The notes beneath the pieces are model-generated. The model ran no database searches and was not told the DNA's origin. It saw only the letters and a list, made by a program, of their open reading frames with translations. This document shows positions 21,400 to 26,866 of a stretch of 26,866 nucleotides of DNA, in pieces (within the stretch, counting starts at the first letter, position 1; each line of letters begins with the position of its first letter). The position numbers and the translations under genes were made by a program. Origin of the DNA: Tieghemiomyces parasiticus (lineage: Eukaryota; Kickxellomycota; Dimargaritomycetes; Dimargaritales; Dimargaritaceae); NCBI GenBank assembly GCA_027575765.1, contig JANBPT010000661.1:1-26866 (forward strand). Direction: 5' to 3'.

Positions 21400-22263
21400 A
21401 TGGCTTCGTGGCGATTGATACTCCTACTCGGCTGTCTGCTGGCCCTCACGCAGGCGGTCGGCGCGAGCGACCCCTCCCACCTGTACCCGCGGAACGCCTG
21501 TCCGGCCGGCTCCATCCTGTGCGACTTTTTTGGGTGCGTCCCGGGCGCCCAGTGCCCCGATCAGTGCAATGCTCGTACCGCCGCCACCTGTGGATTCAGT
21601 GTCAATGGCCACGGCTGCCGGCTCGAGGCCGACAAGTGCATCCAGGACCTGACCTGCGCCGCACCCGTCAACGGAACTTGCGCGGCTGGCTGCACCCCAT
21701 GCGACAGTATGCGGTGCACAGTCGCCGGTCTGACCTGCCCGACTCCGTGTGCCGGGATTGCCGACCCCAACACCTGTAACGGTAGTGCCGCCCTCAACGG
21801 CCTGGGCTGCCGCTGGAGCAACAACAAGTGCTCCGACTTTAGCTTCGACGGCAAAGGCTTTACCTCGGTGGCACCCCTCCCGTCGCCCACCAGTTCGACG
21901 TCGACCTCATCCGCCACCGCATCATCTTCCTCTACATCGAGCGACGACAACGACGGTGGTGATTCCCCCGACATGGCTCCTGTCCGGACCTCCGACATGG
22001 GCCGCATCGGCGCCATCATTGGTGGCGTCGTGGGCGCCCTAGCCTTCGCCGGTATCCTCATCCTGGTGGTACACCGGTACCTTCAAAAGAAGGCCCAGCG
22101 CGAACGCAACGGTATCCGGCTCGACGACAGTGACGTCGCCGGTCTGGGCATGAAAATACCGTCGATCCGTTACAAGCCCGACGAATTCTTACCCGCCGTC
22201 CGGTCCGCCCTCCATCTCGGCAACATCAAGCATACCCATAATTCGACTCTACCAGCTGTCTAA
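21400..22263 (+). CDS. Single-pass cysteine-rich cell-surface protein, 287 aa
   Basis: Not assignable to a named family. Visible architecture: signal peptide 1-22 (hydrophobic LILLLGCLLALTQA, cut after VGA); an extracellular domain with 18 cysteines at 34-144; a Ser/Thr-rich stalk about 157-190, likely O-glycosylated; one transmembrane helix 204-224 with glycine-zipper character (GAIIGGVVGAL), like the helices of fungal Mid2/Wsc-type wall sensors and mucins; and a 62-residue cytosolic tail that starts with a basic stop-transfer patch (HRYLQKKAQRER). The cysteine domain is an internal duplication of an 8-cysteine module, residues 34-80 and 94-144, each ending NGxGCR(L/W)xxxxKC. No WSC, EGF or Kazal signature fits. 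Topology and spacing suggest a wall or stress sensor or adhesin, which is inference. Codon use matches the neighbouring genes. The frame is a single exon with stop TAA. Confidence 0.85.
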   Translation: MASWRLILLLGCLLALTQAVGASDPSHLYPRNACPAGSILCDFFGCVPGAQCPDQCNARTAATCGFSVNGHGCRLEADKCIQDLTCAAPVNGTCAAGCTPCDSMRCTVAGLTCPTPCAGIADPNTCNGSAALNGLGCRWSNNKCSDFSFDGKGFTSVAPLPSPTSSTSTSSATASSSSTSSDDNDGGDSPDMAPVRTSDMGRIGAIIGGVVGALAFAGILILVVHRYLQKKAQRERNGIRLDDSDVAGLGMKIPSIRYKPDEFLPAVRSALHLGNIKHTHNSTLPAV

Positions 22264-22328
22264 ATGGGGGGGGGTTTCCCGGTATATTTTACGCACGTAC
22301 CTTCACTTCCACCGCCTTATGTCTCTTT

Positions 22329-22344
22329 TCTCTCTCTCTCTCTC
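22329..22344 (+). repeat. (TC)8 microsatellite
   Basis: Eight uninterrupted TC units sit in a longer pyrimidine tract, 66 bp after the stop of the surface-protein gene. Confidence 0.9.
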
Positions 22345-23594
22345 CTTCTCTTTTACCCCGCGCCAGTGCCTCCAGTTGCCACCTTCCAAATCTCTCTACA
22401 CCCTCGACTCTATGATCAATATGTCCCGCACCTAATCTACTTACTAGTCGCAGATCATGATATAAATGACACTCTGCATCAGCGTGCGCTTGTATAAAAG
22501 TAAACGTCTTACCAATGGGTCAGTGTCGACAGTTGGGCGATACCATGTATGACGAGGGGGGTGGGAATGGAGCCTAATTAAGTAGAGCGCAATATAGTCT
22601 ACTAGCGTGTTGGCGTGCAGCCAGAGGGATACCTTCGTACGACCATGCCATTTAGGGGTGGGAAGCAGGTGTGGCTGAACTACTTGTCAACTTTAAAGAT
22701 GCCGATATTCTACTGACTACTCTGCCGCCTTTGCTGGTCCCTAGCGCTGGTGAGTGGATTTGACTTTTAAGCATGCCCCGTACGCCTGTATCTCCCTGTA
22801 ATGCCAGGCATTATAGTAGTTATATGGCGATGGCGGGCACCGGTTATACTCATCGAAATCAGCTGGAGTCCGGTGGGTGGTACGGCGGTCTAATAGGTAG
22901 CGGTGCGGGGTCTCGGCTACCAAACCAACTCAACGGCCAAACGGGTGTCAGGGAGGGGGAGGGGGCGTAGGCGGCCAGTATAAAGGGCTGGGGAGGCAGT
23001 GTCTGCAGATATGTGCCTGTGGGTCTGTGGCGGTGTGCATCTGGGCCGCCGAGTGGTCGCAGCCTACACTGTCGCGGTGGGAAGTGACGGCCCGTCTGAA
23101 CCGGTGGTCCCCAGCGGTGGTGGAAGAGCAACATGGGCCAGTGAGGATCAGACAGTGAAAGAGTGAGGGAGCAGTGGACAGATTCAGCAGCCGGATCAGT
23201 CTCCGCTCAGCCCTCGCCCCGCTTGGCTGGCTAATTAGAGGCCCGCTGATTCCTCCCCCACCGACCAATATGCCCATCACCCACCCTGGCCGCCAGGTGA
23301 CTGGGAAGCCCTTCCCACCAGTCATTACCGGTCGACTCCCACACCCACTCACTCAGCCCGTAGAGGCCCAAAGATTCCTGGTTTATATCATAGGCCCCCG
23401 GTCCCTCTAAATAGCCTCCCCTTTGCTCCCTACCACCCTAGTGCCAACCTATTTCATCCCTGGTTCGTTCTTTTCGTAACCAAACCCACTCCCTCTCCAA
23501 CTCACACTCATTGCCCTGTCACGCGCAGCTTGCGGTATGTAAACCTCCAACCTTCCGCGCGATATCTTTGCCCCGGATGGCCCCGCGACGGGCA

Positions 23595-23647
23595 GATGGA
23601 TGGATGGATGGATCGCACATCAGAGGTAACTCTGCTATCCATCCATC
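23595..23647. repeat. GATG tetranucleotide repeat forming a compound hairpin
   Basis: Four and a half GATG units (23595-23613) are followed by an inverted copy. 23603-23613 (GATGGATGGAT) pairs perfectly with 23637-23647. Inside, 23621-23625 (CAGAG) pairs with 23630-23634 around a GTAA loop, separated by a 7/2 internal loop. It lies about 330 bp upstream of the Stm1-like start. No function is known. Confidence 0.6.
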
Positions 23648-23978
23648 GGTCGACCCGCCAGCCTACTGGGGCACCGGAACCGCTAGCAACGTTCAAGCAT
23701 CACACCTGGGCGGGCCGTACGGCAGCGTGAAGCATGCAAGCCAGCGGGAAAAGGAGGGTGTCAGCGTGGGAAGACCCGATACCGGGAAGAACCCCCCTGT
23801 TCCCACCGCTTATGACCGGCCCCGCTACTCCAGTCCCTAGATGTCGCTCCGCACATGCTAACCAATCTCCCGAATGCGATGGCCCCTTTGCCACTCATCC
23901 ACCTACCAAACCCCATCTCCCCACCACATCACTACCACCAAACAGAGCCCGTGACACCGCCGAATCTACCCATTCACC

Positions 23979-24911
23979 ATGAGCGTGGCCTCTCGCAACC
24001 CCTTCGACCTCCTCACTGAGGATATGGACGGTCTGGTCGTCAAGGGCGACAACAAGAAGAAGGGTAAGGCCACCGGTGCCGCTGCCGCCAAGAAGGCTGA
24101 CACCGCTAAGGAGGCCGAGAAGGCCAAGCAGGCCGCCGATCCCAGCATCCGCAACGGCATCCGTTACATCAACCCCCGGGATCTGATCTCCAACAGCCGT
24201 TCTGACCGCGGTCCTTCCCGTGGTGGCGCTCGCGGTGGTCGCGGTGGCCGTGGGGGCGCTCGTGGCGGCGACCGTGCCGGCAACTACGACCGCCACTCTC
24301 GCACTGGCCTTCATGACAGCGCCAAGAAGGTGAACCAGGGCTGGGGTAAGGCCACCGAGGGCTCGGCCCCGGCCGTCACTGCCGCCGAGGGCGCCGCCGC
24401 CCCTGGTGAGGAGGGTGCTGCCGCCCCTGCCACCGAGGAGGGTGCCGAGGCTTCCGCTGAGAAGCCCGCCGCCGCTCCCCGCCGTGAAGAGCCCGAGGAG
24501 GAGGAGGAGGTGATCCGCACGCTGGACGACTACCGCAAGGAGGCCGCCAAGCGGAGCAAGGCCGCCGCTGAGCTGCGCGCCAAGTCGGCCGGTCGTCTTG
24601 CCAACGAGGGTACCGATGACTCGCAGTGGAAGGATGCCGTGCCGCTCAACCGCCAGACCGAGGAGTTCTTCACCGCCACCTCCACCGGTGGCAGCAAGAA
24701 GAGCCGCTCCAAGGAGAGCCGGATCAAGACCCAGCTCGATATTGAGCAGCGTTTCGCCCCGATCCGTCGCGGCGGTTTCCGTGGCGATGACGGCTCTGCC
24801 CGCCCCGCCCGCGGTGGTGCTTCTTCCTCCGCTCCCCGTGGTGGTCGGTCCGGTGCCCCTGTCAACACCCAGGACCAGCGGGCCTTCCCCACTCTCGGTG
24901 GTGGTAACTAA
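23979..24911 (+). CDS. STM1: Stm1/SERBP1 (HABP4) family ribosome- and mRNA-binding protein, 310 aa
   Basis: Proteins of this family bind the ribosomal mRNA channel, protect idle 80S ribosomes during starvation and bind mRNA and G-quadruplexes. Visible hallmarks: the N-terminal NPFDLL motif (7-12) shared by Stm1-type proteins; a lysine-rich stretch 26-50; an RGG box 77-99 (GGARGGRGGRGG), probably arginine-methylated; the family motif DRHSRTGLHDSAKKVNQGWG (104-123); an Ala/Glu-rich disordered linker 130-178; the conserved RTLDDYRKEAAKRSKAAAELR block (180-200) followed by QWKDAVPLNRQTEEFF; and IKTQLDIEQRFAPIRRGGFRG (249-269), matching the end of the SERBP1 domain. A second RGG patch and RAFPTLGG close the protein. 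Codon use is strongly biased to C-ending codons, as in highly expressed genes. The start context is excellent (TTCACCATGAGC). The frame is a single exon. The family call is firm; equivalence to yeast Stm1 or fission-yeast Oga1 is by domain content. Confidence 0.92.
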   Translation: MSVASRNPFDLLTEDMDGLVVKGDNKKKGKATGAAAAKKADTAKEAEKAKQAADPSIRNGIRYINPRDLISNSRSDRGPSRGGARGGRGGRGGARGGDRAGNYDRHSRTGLHDSAKKVNQGWGKATEGSAPAVTAAEGAAAPGEEGAAAPATEEGAEASAEKPAAAPRREEPEEEEEVIRTLDDYRKEAAKRSKAAAELRAKSAGRLANEGTDDSQWKDAVPLNRQTEEFFTATSTGGSKKSRSKESRIKTQLDIEQRFAPIRRGGFRGDDGSARPARGGASSSAPRGGRSGAPVNTQDQRAFPTLGGGN

Positions 24912-26781
24912 AGCGCCCTTACGCTGGCCTTCGTAGTGCCCCCCCTCCCCTCGCCCCCCTCCTCCCTCTACGCCAAATCACCCCCCCCTCCTCGCCCACC
25001 CTGCTGACACCGTTCTGTGTCTTCTAGTCATTTTATTTTTGACCCGTCGATCGGACTTCTCCTCACACTCTTCACCTGTGACCAACCTCCTTACAATTGT
25101 GATTTTCTTTATTTTTTTATATTTCTAAAATCCGTTCGATGTTGGTGTGAAGTGTGCGAGGTGAACGTTCCATCCCTCAATTGTTTTTGGTATAGGTGCA
25201 GCTTGGTCAATTTTTATAATGGGGTAGGAGGGTATATACCCCTCCCCGCCGTCCATGCCTTTTGAGTAAAGTTGATTCAAGGAGCTATCCGTTGGCTATT
25301 TGTCACGCCCCACCCCTCTCCCGCCTACTTCTGTTTAGTCACCATACCGCCTCACATTCTCTTGTCCTGCCTGTTCCACTTAACTCATAAATAACAGCTT
25401 TTCTCCGTGGTCCTACCACTTCCGTAAACCATAGTCAAACCAACCGCCAACTCTATCCTTGCCGACTCAAGATGTCACGTCGATCCAAGAGAATAATTAT
25501 TATTGCGCTAGCGTGAGGAGGAAGGATCTAACGACGACCTCGACGTTGCTAATGGCGAGGTTGCTCGATTATAGCCAAATGCAGACGATGAAGCATACTC
25601 TATATAATAATTGGTACCATAAGTAAATGGGTTAGTGGGACGTACTCATCCTAGGTTTGTCAATACAGCCCCCCCCCATTGACGGGGATCGTTCCTGAAA
25701 CGCGGAAAGACAATCAAGCGGTTAGCGTCTAGATGTCCAAATACAAATGGGGCCGATAGTATTTAATAAACGGAGTCAGTACAGAAGAGAGTAATATAAC
25801 ATGAAGTGAAACCTGTAATGGTGTGGGTAAGTCGGATACTAGAGCAGACTATAAGACTAAAGCAAGTGCCAATACAAGCGACTATCGATGTAAAGGTTGG
25901 ATGCCGTGTCTCCAGAGCCGGCAGGTCCGGATATTAATTCAAGAAGAATGTGGTGTCCGTAAAGGCGGGTAGGGGTTCGTGAGGGGTTGGCATAGCAGTT
26001 GAGTTTGTTACAAAGAAATGAGAGAACAAACGGGTCACCCCGAGGTGGCGAGTGATATGCAATGTCAAGCAATACAAGGGGTAAAGAAGGTCACCAAACG
26101 GGGGCCAAGTCCATGAAGGCGGACTCGGTGGTTCATATAGCGAAGTTGAATAGTTTCGGAATGGCGGCTCTGGGAGGCCAGCGGGTTCGTGGGTTCGTAG
26201 TGTGAGTTCGTGAAGAGATGTATGGAAGAATCATACGGGTCGGCCGGCGGGTTTTATGGTGGCGAAGATACAGAGCGGTGCCCAACTGCTCTCGCATAGT
26301 ATAATTTTTTTGGGCACCACAAAGATGTTCAACTGGAGCAACAAGTGTCAGGAGGGTGAGACAGCAATAAAGGAAAGCCAAGACGAAGTTATCTGACGAT
26401 GAATATTGTTAATTAGACGGTATGGTAGCTGCGTTGCTAGAGGGAAACATGAATGAAATATAAGGAAGTCCGATGAATCACAGTGGACAGCTGGTGGTTC
26501 TCATCACAAACCAAACAGGTTGAAAGTTAAGTTGTAACAATGGAAAGTGGGGGAGCGTAATTCGAGGGCGCGCCATCGTCTACAATACATATAACCCATA
26601 ATCACTACCGCAATCTGGGGTTGACTAACGGCGTAATGAAGGCGCTGACGAGAATGCATATCTGTGAGCTTCAGTTTAGATATAAAGAAGTCAGCTACTA
26701 CGAGACCAAGAGTAAGAAAAAACCTAATTCACTTGAAACTGTCGTAAATAACGAAGTTGCTTATTATGTTGAGCAAAAGAG
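24912..26781. other. C-rich 3' flank then gene-free interval
   Basis: Directly after the Stm1-like gene, 24939-25002 is almost pure C and T with several C runs, probably in the 3' untranslated region. A perfect 12-bp palindrome GGGTATATACCC lies at 25230-25241. Beyond that no gene was recognised: frames are short and several begin without ATG. A run of 9 C is at 25669-25677 and a plus-strand AATAAA at 25765-25770. The part after about 25480 is AT-richer. Confidence 0.5.
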
Positions 26782-26786
26782 AAAAA
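26782..26786 (-). terminator. RNA polymerase III terminator of tRNA-Asp
   Basis: Five T on the minus strand, four bases after the tRNA 3' end, is the standard oligo-T stop for RNA polymerase III. Confidence 0.9.
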
Positions 26787-26790
26787 CAGT

Positions 26791-26862
26791 CTCTCCGGCG
26801 GGGAATTGAACCCCGGTCTCCTGCGTGACAGGCAGGGATACTTACCACTATACTACCGAAGA
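26791..26862 (-). tRNA. tD(GUC): tRNA-Asp (anticodon GUC)
   Basis: A 72-nt cloverleaf without intron. The acceptor stem TCTTCGG pairs with CCGGAGA (one G-U), with discriminator G as usual for aspartate. The anticodon stem CCTGC/GCAGG holds the loop CTGTCAC with anticodon GTC (plus-strand 26827-26829). The internal promoters are both present: A box TAGTATAGTGG and B box GGTTCAATTCC. CCA is not encoded, as expected in eukaryotes. An oligo-T terminator follows. Confidence 0.98.
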
Positions 26863-26866
26863 CGCT

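Larger units (their letters stand above)
22264..23978. other. Intergenic region upstream of the Stm1-like gene
   Basis: No gene recognised. It begins with 9 G at 22266-22274 and a (TC)8 microsatellite at 22329-22344 in the 3' flank of the surface-protein gene. The last part before 23979 is CT-rich, as before other genes here. A tetranucleotide repeat with a hairpin is listed separately. Confidence 0.5.

Noticed and set aside
26133..26381. Minus-strand frame with a hydrophobic, signal-like beginning
   Set aside because: It opens at TTG without an ATG, and the remainder has no coding bias or recognisable motif.

Overview
The window is nuclear DNA of a fungus, most likely an early-diverging lineage. 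It carries spliceosomal introns (GTAAG donors, AG acceptors), a eukaryotic tRNA gene with A and B boxes and an oligo-T Pol III stop, AATAAA signals, and fungal-type proteins (a p24 cargo receptor, mitochondrial malate dehydrogenase and an Stm1/SERBP1-like ribosome factor). It is gene-poor: seven supportable protein genes and one tRNA in 26.9 kb, separated by long non-coding stretches, several of them CT-rich on the coding strand just before a gene.

Layout. 1-1990: AT-rich block almost free of CpG, with diverged direct repeats and a stem-loop, probably a decayed transposon-derived repeat. 1991-3739: no clear gene. 3740-4120 (+): unknown 126-residue protein. 6598-8599 (-): 2-isopropylmalate synthase of the bacterial/plant type with one intron and a leucine-regulatory domain. 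11989-13221 (+): an intronless paralogue of it that lacks the regulatory domain and has changed substrate-pocket residues. 13569-14410 (-): p24/GOLD protein with one intron. 15778-16965 (+): mitochondrial malate dehydrogenase with one intron. 16966-19553: no gene seen. 19554-21399: pyrimidine-rich, ATG-depleted leader-like region. 21400-22263 (+): single-pass cysteine-rich surface protein. 23979-24911 (+): Stm1/SERBP1-family protein. 26791-26862 (-): tRNA-Asp(GUC).

How the genes relate. This is not an operon or an obvious biosynthetic cluster. The link that stands out is the divergently oriented pair of LeuA-family enzymes 3.4 kb apart. One keeps every hallmark of a feedback-regulated leucine-pathway enzyme. 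The other keeps the catalytic metal site but has lost the allosteric domain and the keto-acid pocket signature. That is the route by which plants made methylthioalkylmalate synthases from isopropylmalate synthase, so the second enzyme is the best candidate here for an undescribed activity. The paralogue and the p24 gene converge on a symmetric AATAAA/TTTATT element. The p24 and malate dehydrogenase genes diverge from a shared 1.4 kb region.
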